Shown here piece after piece: positions 23,785 to 34,195 of a stretch of 64,000 nt of DNA. How positions within the stretch are numbered: the first letter of the stretch is position 1; each line of letters opens with the position of its first letter. The stretch spans positions 117,663,414 through 117,727,413 of the forward strand of contig CAMZMU010000063.1 in the NCBI GenBank assembly GCA_947311845.1, read 5' to 3'. Made by a program: the position numbers and the translations under genes. The DNA comes from Poa pratensis (Eukaryota > Streptophyta > Magnoliopsida > Poales > Poaceae). The notes under the pieces are model-generated. The model saw only the letters and a program-made list of their open reading frames with translations. It made no database searches and was not told where the DNA came from.

Positions 23785-24457
23785 GGTACGACCACAATCG
23801 AGTCATCTTACTCTCAGGTGGCTCCTGCGTGCGGCTCGGATGGCCAAACCATACTTCGATCTACTGAGAGCTCCGCCCCTGGCTTTCAATCCTTCTCAGT
23901 TGTCTAGTGTTGTTTAAACGGTCATTGCGTAGCAGCTAGCTCCGAGGACCTATCACATGTCACGGTGACAAGCTATATTTGTATGGGTTCAACATAAACA
24001 TGTTAATAACCGGAAAAAAACATCCACCGCGAAGAAATACAGTGGGAAACACAGGCTAATTCGCGGTCAGTAAGAATTAAATTTCAAGCAGGTGATGCAT
24101 GCCATCAAATTTCAGTTGCAAACTATGTTGCAACTCATGTCTAGCATGAATCATGAAAATCAACAGTTGATGATATATTTCTATGCTGCAATCCACTTAC
24201 AAAATGTCGGTTGCAACTCAACTTACTTCTTAGGGGTTTACGACGATGCAATCCGATGGTATAAATAGTTTGACTTAACACTAATCTAATTTTCAGCCAG
24301 CGAAACAGTTTATTTATTGCTCCAAATCCAACATAGACCAATCGATATCGATCAAGTTAGCTTAAGTTACAACAGCCCTTCTCCTCTCGCCCCAGCTTTT
24401 GTTGAAAAGAAAAGCACCACCAAGAACAGGACTGAACTTATTATAGTAGAAAAGCCT

Positions 24458-24463
24458 TTTATT
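24458..24463 (-). terminator. Poly(A) signal of dirigent gene
   Basis: AATAAA on the minus strand, about 65 bases past the stop codon of the dirigent gene. Confidence 0.45.
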
Positions 24464-24525
24464 CGAGTATGGATTCGTGCATCGATGCTTATAAATCAGA
24501 TAATCAAATCAAAGCCGAACTAGTA

Positions 24526-25059
24526 CTAGTGTTTGATGAATAGGATATACTCGACGGTGGCGTCGCCGGTCTTCAAGTCGAGGGTGTGCGTACTGGCCTG
24601 CGCGTACCCTCGTGCCCACCTGAAGACCCCCGTGCCGCCGACGACGGCCATCTCCCGGACGGCGCTGAAGACGGCGTTCCGGCCCATGATGGCGATGGTG
24701 CTGCCGTTATACGTTCCCGCGGTGAAGACGAAGTTCATGTTCATGAGCAGCGACACGTCGTCCTTGCCGGCGCTGATGTAGGTGCCCTGCGCGCGGCCGA
24801 GGAGCTTGGAGGAGTTGAGCCCCGGCCCCTCGGTGAGCGGGTCGTCGATGACCACCACGCCGCCGAAGCCCGTCTTGGAGGCGTTGGTCGCCGTCGCGCG
24901 CGCCACCTGCACCGCCGTCGGGCTCGGCCCGCTCACCACGTCGTGCCAGTAGAGCTTGATGTGGGTGGTCTTCTCGTTTGCAACTGATGGTGCGGCATGG
25001 GACTGGGAGGCGGCGGCGGCCAGGACGAGGAGGCCGAGGAGCGCGGTGTTGGCGGCCAT
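24526..25059 (-). CDS. Dirigent protein
   Basis: A single-exon gene of 177 aa from ATG 25059 to TAG. A signal peptide (MAANTALLGLLVLAAAAS, cleavage near HAA|PS) leads into the dirigent beta-barrel: 'THIKLYWHDVVSGPSPTAVQ', 'GFGGVVVIDDPLTEGPGLN', 'GRAQGTYISAGKDD', 'MNFVFTAGTYNGSTIAIMGR', 'REMAVVGGTGVFRWARGYA' and 'VEYILFIKH'. The length and lack of introns fit the family. The N-glycosylation sites NAS, NSS and NGS fit secretion. Dirigent proteins steer stereoselective radical coupling of phenoxy radicals (lignans, lignin) or act in defence in the apoplast. The substrate cannot be told from sequence. The frame is intact and a TATA box lies upstream. Confidence 0.95.
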   Translation of the reverse strand: MAANTALLGLLVLAAAASQSHAAPSVANEKTTHIKLYWHDVVSGPSPTAVQVARATATNASKTGFGGVVVIDDPLTEGPGLNSSKLLGRAQGTYISAGKDDVSLLMNMNFVFTAGTYNGSTIAIMGRNAVFSAVREMAVVGGTGVFRWARGYAQASTHTLDLKTGDATVEYILFIKH

Positions 25060-25110
25060 GGCTGGCTAGCTAGCTGGTGTGTTTGCTGTGGTGATGTTGG
25101 TGGGCTCGCA

Positions 25111-25117
25111 TATTTAT
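25111..25117 (-). promoter_or_regulatory. TATA box of dirigent gene
   Basis: The minus strand reads ATAAATA in the context CGCATAAATATGCG, about 52 bases before the ATG. The spacing gives a short 5' leader. Confidence 0.6.
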
Positions 25118-25805
25118 GCGTGCGTCGATCGGTGCATGTGGACGGGGAGCACTCTATGCGCATGGCGTGACTGACGGTTGAAGCAGCGAGAAGTATGTCC
25201 ATGGCGTGTGGGGGTCGTTGCTTCGACTGGGATGTTTGGTTGGATGCCATCATGTTGGAGTGGAGAGACTAAGAACTAATAGTAAGAAGCAGAAGATGCC
25301 ACCATCACCATGGAATCGCAGAAAAGTACACTCAGCCACTCAGGTTCCTCGCTTGTTCCTACATATTTTTGCATCTAGAAGCTGTGACTTCCTTGATTAC
25401 TCCTCGGCCCGGACGGACGGACGGTTGGTTGGTCGGTCGCGCATTGATGGTCCGTTTCTGTTTGCGACAGCCATCCAGTCTACAGTCGAGTCCACGTACG
25501 GCAAAATCACATCATTTGGTCATGATACCGTGGGATATACGTCATGCGTACAACTGCAGTACCGTGGGATAACTGTGATTCATACTTGCTTTTCGAGAGG
25601 CGTATTGTACGTATGATTATGGGTAATCTATACTCCACTGCAATACCTTTCTTAGAACTCTAACTTCGACCATTTTGGTCTTTGATAAATGTTATATTTC
25701 CTTCTACGACACATGTTAATTATGTTTTTATATTTGACACGGAGTCCTCTACGTTACTCGCTTTACTTAGAAACAATCTCATTGTCCTATATAATTATGA
25801 AATAT

Positions 25806-26075
25806 TGTCCCCTATAAAATCATATAAAGTTGTGACGTGAATTTATCGTACACCATATGGCTTTCAAAGTACAGAAAGGACAAAGAGAATTGCGCACAGA
25901 ACGGTGTGCGAACAGTTTAAGTCTAACCACTAGTGTTTGCGTCTTTTCTTATTTTCTACTCCTTCGCGTGTAGCATGCGCACTTGCCTCGGCAGTCAAGC
26001 TCGCCCACTTCCGCACATGTGACTGTTCATATACGCATTACCCGCAAAACAGCCGGCAAACAGACACCAATAAAG
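25806..26075. repeat. Duplicated host segment, copy 1 (uninterrupted)
   Basis: Starts 'cccctataaaatcatataaagttgtgac' and runs to 'cagacaccaataa'. The same sequence occurs again starting near 26771, is split by the Copia element after 26795, and resumes at 31774-32008. Identity is high with scattered changes. Copy 1 keeps the empty Copia target site (aagttgtgac near 25833). Confidence 0.8.
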
Positions 26076-26179
26076 AGCAAGGGATGTCTGGGATTGCATG
26101 ATATACATTGTTTTAATTTAGAGTTGCTAACTAGAAGTCCAAGTGAGATTGTACAGCAAGAGGGGGAAAGAGCAGAACC

Positions 26180-26770
26180 GTGGCCGAGGCTCTTAGTGAA
26201 GGAAGGTGGATTGCTGATATTTGTGGAAACTTAACCCTGGCTGTCATTGTTCAATTCATGGTGCTTTGGGGCTTGATTCAGGACAGAGAACCCCTATCAC
26301 AAGAAGAAGACAGCTTTAGATGGAGACTCACGGCAACTGGCAATTACACTGCAGCGTCAGCTTATAAGGCGTTCTTCTTGGGCAAAGAATTTGTTGATTA
26401 TGCAAAAGAACTTTGGAGGAGCAGAGCACCACTAAAAGAAAAGCTTTTCTTCTGGCTTGTCATGCGAAATAGGTGTTGGACAGCCGACAGGCTTGCAAAG
26501 CGCGGGGTGCAAGGCCCAGCAAAGTGTGTGATGTGCGATCAAGAACCTGAAACCCTCAATCACCTGCTGGCCAACTGTGTTGTCGCCCGCACCTTCTGGT
26601 TCAGATTATGCCTAAGCAGAAATCACACCGACATCACACCTTCAACTCAGATTACTGTGCAAGAGTGGTGGACGCAAACCTTGTCTATAGGTTCAAAAAC
26701 TCAAAGAAGAAGCACTGTATCTAGATATATCCACATGTGGTGGATAGCAAGTCAATTAAATTGGAATGGA
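26180..26770 (+). pseudogene. LINE ORF2 C-terminal fragment (zf-RVT domain)
   Basis: An open frame of about 200 aa reads VAEALSEGRWIADICG, then 'FRWRLTATGNYTAASAYKAF', 'ELWRSRAPLKEKLFFWLVMR', 'RCWTADRLAKRG', 'CVMCDQEPETLNHLLANCVV' and 'WWTQTL'. This is the zinc-binding tail region after the reverse transcriptase in plant L1-type LINEs (C-x2-C ... H ... C). The reverse transcriptase and endonuclease are missing. The frame is still open for about 600 bases. No poly(A) tail or target duplication was found. Confidence 0.85.
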
Positions 26771-26795
26771 GTACCCTATAAAATTATGTAAAGTT

Positions 26796-26998
26796 TGTTA
26801 GGAAATAATCTTGTTATTATCATGTAATCGGTTATGTCGGTTTATAAGGCATAACCGAACCTTTTCGTATGGGTCAAGTTGATCCCGTATCTTGTGTAAT
26901 CTCGCTACGGCGACCCCCCCTGTAAACCCTAATGCCAATGGCTATATAACACGTAAAGCATACCGAGACAAAGGTATCGCTTCCACCAAAGTCTGATA
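26796..26998 (+). repeat. 5' LTR of the Copia element
   Basis: 203 bp, TGTTAGGAAATAATC to GTCTGATA. It contains 'ggctatataac' as a likely TATA region (near 26940). Confidence 0.9.
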
Positions 26999-27010
26999 TG
27001 GTATCAGAGC
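26999..27010 (+). other. Primer-binding site (initiator tRNA-Met)
   Basis: TGGTATCAGAGC, the standard plant LTR element primer site complementary to the 3' end of initiator tRNA-Met, adjoins the 5' LTR with no gap. Confidence 0.9.
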
Positions 27011-27087
27011 GACCTCTTTCGTGACATCGAGAGAGAGATCCATATCAATCTACAAACCCTACGACCTACGACCTACGACCTACGACG

Positions 27088-30000
27088 ATGGCCTCCTCCT
27101 CCTCCGCCATGGTGCAGCCTCTTGGTGCTCCACCCACCGAGAAGCTCACGAGGGAGAACTATCTCCTCTGGAAGGCCCAGGTCCTGCCAGCGCTGCGCGG
27201 TGCGCGGCTGCTTGGCATCGTGGACCGCACGGAACCGGCACCGCCGGAAGAACTGACGATCGAGAAGGATGGCAAGACAACGAGCCGGCCGAACCGTCAT
27301 ATGACGCCTGGATCGTGCGGGATCAGCAGGTCCTGCACTATCTCACCCTTGGCCTGTCCAAGGACATCCTCTCCCGGACCGTGGGTCTAAATCATGCCGC
27401 CGAGGTCTGGGATCTCGTCAACGGCATGTTTGCCTCACGATCCAAGACCAGAATAGCGTACCTTCGCGGGGCGCTCTCCAACACCAAGAAGCTGGACATG
27501 ACGGCGGATCAGTTCGTCAGCAAGATGCGGGGATTCGCCACCGAGCTCGTCTCCGCCGGCCGACAGGTAGAAGAAGAAGAAATCGTCGAGTTCATCCTCA
27601 ATGGACTTGATGAAGAGTACAACTCGCTGGTGGCTGCCGTGAACGTGATGGCCAAGTGCACGGTGAGTGATCTACATAGTATGCTTGCTGCTCATGACAT
27701 GCGCCAGAACATGCTCTCCAGCGACAACGACAAGGACTTTCAGTCCTCAGCCAACGCAGCAAGCCGTGGCCGTGGCGGCTACTACAACAACCAGAAGAAG
27801 AAAAAGAACAACCGTGGCTATGGCCGTGGTGACGAAGGAGGCTACGACCGTGGCTATGGTGACCGCGGTGACCGTGGTGGTCGTCGTGGTGGTGGACGTC
27901 ACGGTGGACGTGGCCGCGGACGCGGCGGCCGCACTGCCTCCAAGTACCAAGACGTTACCTGTCAGATCTGCAAGATCCATGGACATCCCGCTAGCGAGTG
28001 CTGGTGGCGCTATGAAGACAGGGATGATGATGATGAGGACTCCTACGAGAAAGAGGCGCACGCTGCCGCCTACGGTGTCGATACTAACTGGTATTCCGAC
28101 ACCGGTGCAACTGATCACATCACCGGCAATCTCCAGAAGATGATGATCCGCGACAAGTACCGCGGCAAGGACAAGGTGCAAACCGCAAACGGTGAAGGTA
28201 TGAAAATTAGTCACATCGGTCAGTCTTTTATTCAAATCCCCAATCATGATCATGATCTCCACTTGAAAAATATCCTACATGTCCTAGTGCAACTAAAAAT
28301 CTGTTATCCGTTCACAAATTTGCTCTTGACAATGATGCTTTCTTTGAATTTCACCCGTGGCATTTTTTTATAAAGGACCAAGCAACGAAGAAAATTCTTC
28401 TTAAAGGGAGATGTGAAGGAGGCCTCTACCCCATCGTGTCAACATTATCTTCTCGTGACAAGCAAGTTTGTGTCGCCACCAAGCCTTCATCCGCAAAGTG
28501 GCATAGTCGCCTAGGGCATCCATCAAAATTAGTGGTCCAAGAAATTCTCCATAAGTTTTGTCTTCCTTATGTTAAGGATTCTAGTATTGAGTCAGTTTGT
28601 GATTCGTGTCAACGTGCTAAAAGTCATCAGCTTCCATATCCAATTTCTTCTAGTGTGTCAACTATGCCTTTGCAACAAAAATTTTCTGATATTTGGGGAC
28701 CTGCTATCCCTCTGTTGGCCGACACAAGTATTATGTTAGCTTTATTGACGATTTTAGCAAGTTTACTTGGATATACCTACTTAAAAAGAAGTCTGATGTG
28801 TTCAAAAACTTTATGAATCTTGTTGAGAGAAAATTTGACAAGAAAATTGTCACTATGCAAACTGATTGGGGAGGAGAGTATCAAAAGCTAAATCCTTTCT
28901 TTCAAAAACTTGGCATTGCTCACCATGTTTCATGTCCCCATGCACATCAACAAAACGGATCAGCTGAAAGAAAACATCGTCACATAGTTGAGGTTGGGCT
29001 GGCTCTTCTTGCTCATGCATCTATGCCTCTCAAATTTTGGGACGAGGCATTCCTTACCGCCACCTACCTCATAAATCTCTTGCCAAGTAAAGTCATCGGA
29101 AACACCTCTCCGGCTGAACGACTCCTTGATACATCCCCGGACTACAAGTCTCTTGTGTATTTGCGCTTGTTGGCCAAATTTACGTCCCTACAATACTCGG
29201 AAACTAGCTTTCGATCAAACAATGTGTTTTCCTTGGGTATAGCCCAAGGCACAAAGGGGTCAAGTGTCTTGACGTGTCTACTGGACGTGTCTATATCTCA
29301 CGGATGTCGTGTTTGATGAAAACATTTTTCCCTTTGCAAAACTCCATCCTAATGCCGGTGCACTCCTTCGCCAAGAAATACTTCTCCTACCACGACATCT
29401 TGATCATGGGGATGCGAATATAGATGACCCTGCGACTAACAATTACATGCCTGTACCATCTGATAGTCTTGTGCAGGCTGCAGCAGAAAATTTGGAAGAA
29501 AATGATGCAAATTCGGAGCAAAACAGTGAAGGAAATGATCAAGATCCCATGTCGGAAAACGACACGGACACGGATCCCGGTGATGATCCTCCTTCGCCTG
29601 GCATCGGTAATCCCGGTGCGGATTCCGGTTCGGAGGCTGCAGATTCGCAGGGTCGGCACCTGGCTCGCCTCCCTCTACCCACTCCGACGCTGCCACGTTG
29701 TCCGCCATGATGACAGCCCCCGGTCCACCACTGCTCCGGGGACCCACGCGGAGATGCGCCATGAATCAGGCGCCGCCACGCAACCAGCTTCAGCGCGTGG
29801 ACGGCCGACAGCCCGTGCCGGGCGCAGAGCGCGTCTGCAACGCGTATCTGCCTCGCCTGTGTCGCCGCACGGAGGGAATGAAGGATCCTCTGCGCCGAGC
29901 GGCTGCACCCCCACCTGTGGCTCGCACTCGGTTACAGAAAGGAATTTCAAAACCTAAAAATTTCTCTGATGGTACGGTTACTTATAAAGTTGCTAAAGGA

Positions 30001-31560
30001 AAAATTCGGTATAATTTGCTATGTGCTACAGGAGAACCCGAGAGTTTGGCTGAAGCTCTTAAGGATGACAGATGGCGTCATGCCATGGATGATGAGTATA
30101 ATGCTCTTATGGAAAATCAGACTTGGCACTTGGTATCTCCAACATCGGTAACAAAAACATAATTGATTGCAAGTGGGTGTATAAAGTGAAAAGGAAAGCT
30201 GATGGTACTGTTGATAGATACAAAGCTCGCTTAGTTGCAAAAGGTTTTAACAAAGATTTGGAATAGATTATGAAGATACTTTTAGCCCGGTTGTAAAAGC
30301 TGCTACTATTAGACTTGTGCTTGCTATTGCTGTTTCCAGGGGCTGGACTCTGCGACAACTCGATGTCAAGAATGCGTTTCTTCATGGTATTCTGGAAGAG
30401 GAAGTTTTCATGCGCCAACCTCCTGGATATGAAGATGCAAATTCACCACAGTATGTGTGTAAACTTGACAAGGCACTTTATGGTCTCAAACAGGCCCGAG
30501 AGCTTGGTACTCACGTTTGAGCACAAAATTGCAAGAATTGGGGTTTAGTCCCTCAAAGGCAGATACATCACTGTTTATATACAACAAGTCAGGTATCATT
30601 GTGTTTATACTTGTTTATGTTGATGATATCATAGTAGCAAGTTCCTCTAGCCATGCAACATCTACTGGTCCGAGATTTAGGCACACATTTTGCTATAAAA
30701 GATTTAGGAGATTTGCATTTCTTTCTGGGTATTGAAGTTAAGAAGGTTGAAGGAGGATTAGCTCTTACACAAGAAAAATATGCCACTGATTTGTTGAAGA
30801 GAGTTGGTATGAGCAAGTGTAAACCAGCTCCCACGCCATTGTCCACTACTGAAAAGTTGTCAGCTTATGATGGTGAAGCTCTAGATTCAGAAGACAGTAC
30901 AAAATACCGTAGCATTGTTGGTGCTCTACAATATCTCACTTTGACACGGCCAGATATTTCATATTCAGTGAATAAAATATGTCAGTATCTACATGCTCCA
31001 ACTACAGTTCATTGGACTGCAGCAAAGAGATACTTCGATATGTGCAAGCAACACTAACCACTGGACTCACATTTCAGAGATCTATGTCTACATTATTGAG
31101 TGCCTTCTCAGATGCAGATTGGGCAGGATGTGTTGATGATAGGAGTCCACTGGAGGTTTTGCTGTTTTCTTTGGACCTAATTTGATTTCTTGGAGTGCTA
31201 GGAAACAGCCTACAGTGTCTCGTTCAAGTACAGAAGCTGAATATAAATCTTGGCAAATGCTACAGCTGAGGTAATATGGGTTGAGTCTCTTCTTAAAGAG
31301 CTTGGTATAAATTAAGAGAAGTTCCATGTTTGTGGTGTGATAATATGGGTGCTACATATCTCTCCGCAAATCCAGTGTTTCATGCTAGAACTAAACATAT
31401 AGAAATTGATTTCCATTTTGTGAGAGAAAGAGTTGCTCAGAAAAGACTTGATATTAAGTTCATATCTACAAAGGATCAGGTAGCAGATGGTTTCACCAAA
31501 CCACTACCTCCAAGAGAGCTACAGGAATTCAAGCGTAATCTAAACTTGTCCAAGTTTTGA
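27088..31560 (+). pseudogene. Copia gag-pol polyprotein, frameshifted
   Basis: Domains in order: gag from ATG 27088 (MASSSSAMVQPLG), shifted frame near 27280, with a Gly/Arg-rich stretch and zinc knuckle CQICKIHGHPASEC near 27960. Protease DTGATDHIT is near 28100. The integrase HHCC region (WHSRLGHPS ... CDSCQRAK) spans 28495-28620. The integrase core (SFIDDFSKFTW, TDWGGEY, NGSAERKHR) spans 28720-29110 in another frame. RT ([40 protein letters not shown]) spans 30020-30650. RNase H ([28 protein letters not shown]) ends at 31560. I count at least six frame breaks (near 27280, 28290, 28715, 30160, 30500 and 30655), more in the integrase C-terminal part, so it is inactive. Its layout still gives a complete family reference. 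Confidence 0.92.
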
Positions 31561-31561
31561 T

Positions 31562-31571
31562 TAAGGGAGGG
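31562..31571 (+). other. Polypurine tract of Copia element
   Basis: 'taagggaggg' directly precedes the 3' LTR. Confidence 0.85.
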
Positions 31572-31773
31572 TGTTAGGAAATAATCTTGTTATTATCATG
31601 TAATCGGCTATGTCGGTTTATAAGGCATAACCGAACCTTTTCGTATGGGTCAAGTTGATCACGTATCTTGTGTAATCTCGCTACGGCGACCCCCTTGTAA
31701 ACCCTAATGCCAATGGCTATATAACACGTAAAGCATACCGAGACAAAGGTATCGCTTCCACCAAAGTCTGATA
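31572..31773 (+). repeat. 3' LTR of the Copia element
   Basis: 202 bp, matching the 5' LTR except for about four changes (ggtta/ggcta, cccgt/cacgt, and one length plus one base change in the C-run). Confidence 0.9.
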
Positions 31774-32008
31774 AAGTTGTGACTTGAATTTAACGTACAT
31801 CGTAGCTTTCAAGGTAGAGAAAGAACAAAGATTTGCATACGGAACAGTGTGGGAACAGTTTCAAATCAGCCACTAGTATTTGCGTCTTCTCTTATTTTCT
31901 ACTCCTTCAGTCCTTCGCATGTTGCATGCGCACTTGCCTCGGCGGTCAAACTCGACTGTTCATATACGCATTAGCCGCAAAAACTGCCGGCAAACAGGCA
32001 CCAATAAC
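31774..32008. repeat. Duplicated host segment, copy 2 (after Copia)
   Basis: Continues from 26771-26795 and matches 25829-26075: 'aagttgtgacttgaattta' to 'caggcaccaataa'. It has a small insertion ('cagtcctt') relative to copy 1. Confidence 0.8.
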
Positions 32009-34095
32009 CTTTTTGAAACATGGTAGCTGAAATTAGTATAGAGTTACATGCGCACGAGCGATCTTAGAACACAGAGAGTTGTCTTAGTATGTACAATAGA
32101 TGTTGAGTTCAGATCCCTGCAGCGGCAATCTTCTATGGATTTCTTCGTGCAATGCCCTGAGAAGATGAGTAGAATCGGCCCTGAGAAGATGAGTAAGAAT
32201 CGGATTGGATGTCTTATGTGCAGAGAGATAGAAAACATACTATCTGCAGAGTAATTTTACCATCCTTTGTCTTGTACACACATTAGTTTCCTGGTCTTGA
32301 TTGTCCGGCACACTTGACACAGAGTCATTGCTGTCTCGTTTCCATACCTGTCGTGTAAGTCGAATTTTCACAATATTGCCAAACGTAGAGTTCCACTCTT
32401 ACAGAGTTACTGAATATTTTTAACGAAGAACAAAAGAAAGCCCATTCAAAAGTAGATGAGTATGTCATCATAGTAAGAGAGGCCTTGATTAGCATTATGT
32501 TTAGCAAACGTGATAGACACAGTACACTCATATTTGTGGATTTCGCTAAAAAAAAAACTCATGTCTGTGGAATAAATAGGTCAGTTTTGGTTCTGCAGTC
32601 TCAGAGTTGATACAGGTCTACATCGTCGGCAAAGATGATGTCCGCATTTTTAAGAAAGACATAGCAGCAGAGCTTGAAGATTCATCAGTTGTGAATGTGT
32701 TTGAAACAGAACCAGCAGAGGGAATGCTGCAAGAAATGAAGTATTTTTTTATTAGACACAGGCGTCAACCAAAGGACAACCAAATTTAACTGTAACTATA
32801 AGAACTGCACACTGTATGGACACCGCAAGCCTAGAGGAACGAGGACATATAACTGTAACAAGATTCACAAATGGGTGTTTCAGAATATATGTTGTAGTAC
32901 TATTATTTTGAGGCTGATATAATGTGAAACTAAATTCAGAAGCAAAACTGACTTTTTAAGTAATAAATCTTCCTTTATCGAAAAAAAATCAGAAGCAAAA
33001 ATGCATTAAGAAGTGGCATGAGATGGGACAAAAATCTGCTACTAATGCAAATCAACCATCCATGCACATGGAATGATTGCCAAATGGTGGAGTCTTGCGT
33101 CTTGACCACTCGGATAATGGAAATTCGCCAACATGGGCAAAGGCATCTCTGGTAAAGTGATCACAGCTGCACACGTATTTATTTTGTGGTCATCTGTAAT
33201 TCCGTATTATCAATCTTTACTCCTATTCTATATTGATAGAATTATACAGTACAAGTTGGTGTTGTACTCTAAATTTGGCGACGAACTCATTTTCTGCTCT
33301 AGAAGTCGAGCGGCTTAAGATTTATATTCATGTCTCTCGGCCTGCAAACCAAACGAGACACATCTTAATTCTGTATTAACAAACTATATACATATACATG
33401 TCATCTGGCCAAGAAAACCACCACAATTCACCCAAAACATTGACGACCTAGACGCACAGAAAAGTATCCACAACCACAAGTTTTATCATCCTAAGAAGAA
33501 TATCTTAAACACGGTATGTACAAAACACTACATGATGCCATGAACTAACCTAGAAATGCACGACCGGATCTCTTCCAAATCAGAAGTTTAGAATCACATG
33601 CGCCAATTCCTGAAGACCGCCAGCGGCGACATCCGAAACTTGTCAACCGCCAGTTTGAGGATGACCGGCAGTCGGTAGATCGGCGTGTTGGGCGTCATAT
33701 TTAAGAACTGTTTCGCATGGAACTACTGATATGTTGTGAACACAGAAAGTTATTGCTTAGTAGGAATCGAGTCCAGTTTTATTGTTCATATGAAATAATA
33801 ATGCAGCTTCTTGAGGACCCTCGCATATGTAGTTCTATGTACAAGAATTTTAAACTGCCGGAACTTATGTAGTAGGAAGACTACTTAAAGTTATTCACAA
33901 TTAGAGAAGCTTTATGGTTCTTCCGTTTTCCCCCTCAGTACGTTTTGACATGGCGCCGAGTTTTGATAGGCCGCTGCCACCAGGTCGTCAGCCTCCCACT
34001 CCCTCAACAATGGTTATTCCCTCCTCCAACATTCATGTTACAGTATTATTTTTTGAAGTTGACCAGAGCATCCGTATGAAGACTGTGCTATCACT
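32009..34095. other. Intergenic stretch; one possible exon remnant
   Basis: No clear gene. A 60-codon plus-strand ORF (32607-32789; VYIVGKDDVRIFKKDIAAEL, FETEPAEGML) reads like protein and follows a possible acceptor (ttctgcag|tctcagag near 32598). It may be an exon relic of a gene I do not recognise. A 41-bp LINE tail lies at 32948-32988. Confidence 0.35.
32948..32988 (+). mobile_element. 41-bp LINE-tail insertion
   Basis: Ends in 'atcgaaaaaaaa' and is flanked by exact 12-bp repeats TCAGAAGCAAAA (32936-32947 and 32989-33000). This is the pattern of an extremely 5'-truncated retroposon. Confidence 0.75.
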
Positions 34096-34097
34096 TA

Positions 34098-34195
34098 CTC
34101 CCTCCGTATCAAAATATAAGATAAATGAATCTTGCATTTAAACATGTCTAGATACATTTGGGTTTAAAACATCTTATATTTGGATACGGAGGGAG
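34098..34195. mobile_element. Stowaway-like MITE, 98 bp
   Basis: CTCCCTCCGTATC at the left and GATACGGAGGGAG at the right form long inverted repeats, flanked by TA on both sides. Confidence 0.92.

Larger units (their letters stand above)
26796..31773 (+). mobile_element. Full-length Copia element with decayed gag-pol
   Basis: A 4978-bp element with LTRs at 26796-26998 and 31572-31773, flanked by the 5-bp duplication AAGTT (26791-26795 and 31774-31778). The LTRs differ at about four positions by eye. They begin TG but end TA (TCTGATA), not the usual CA; the flanking duplication confirms this end. The primer site follows the first LTR directly. Domain order (gag, protease, integrase, RT, RNase H) is Copia. 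It lies inside copy 2 of a duplicated host segment. Confidence 0.95.

Noticed and set aside
24533..24987. ORFs antisense to the dirigent gene
   Set aside because: Shadows of the real minus-strand coding sequence.
27747..28262. 171-aa minus-strand ORF rich in Thr/Val
   Set aside because: Antisense shadow of the Copia gag Gly/Arg-rich region and zinc knuckle.
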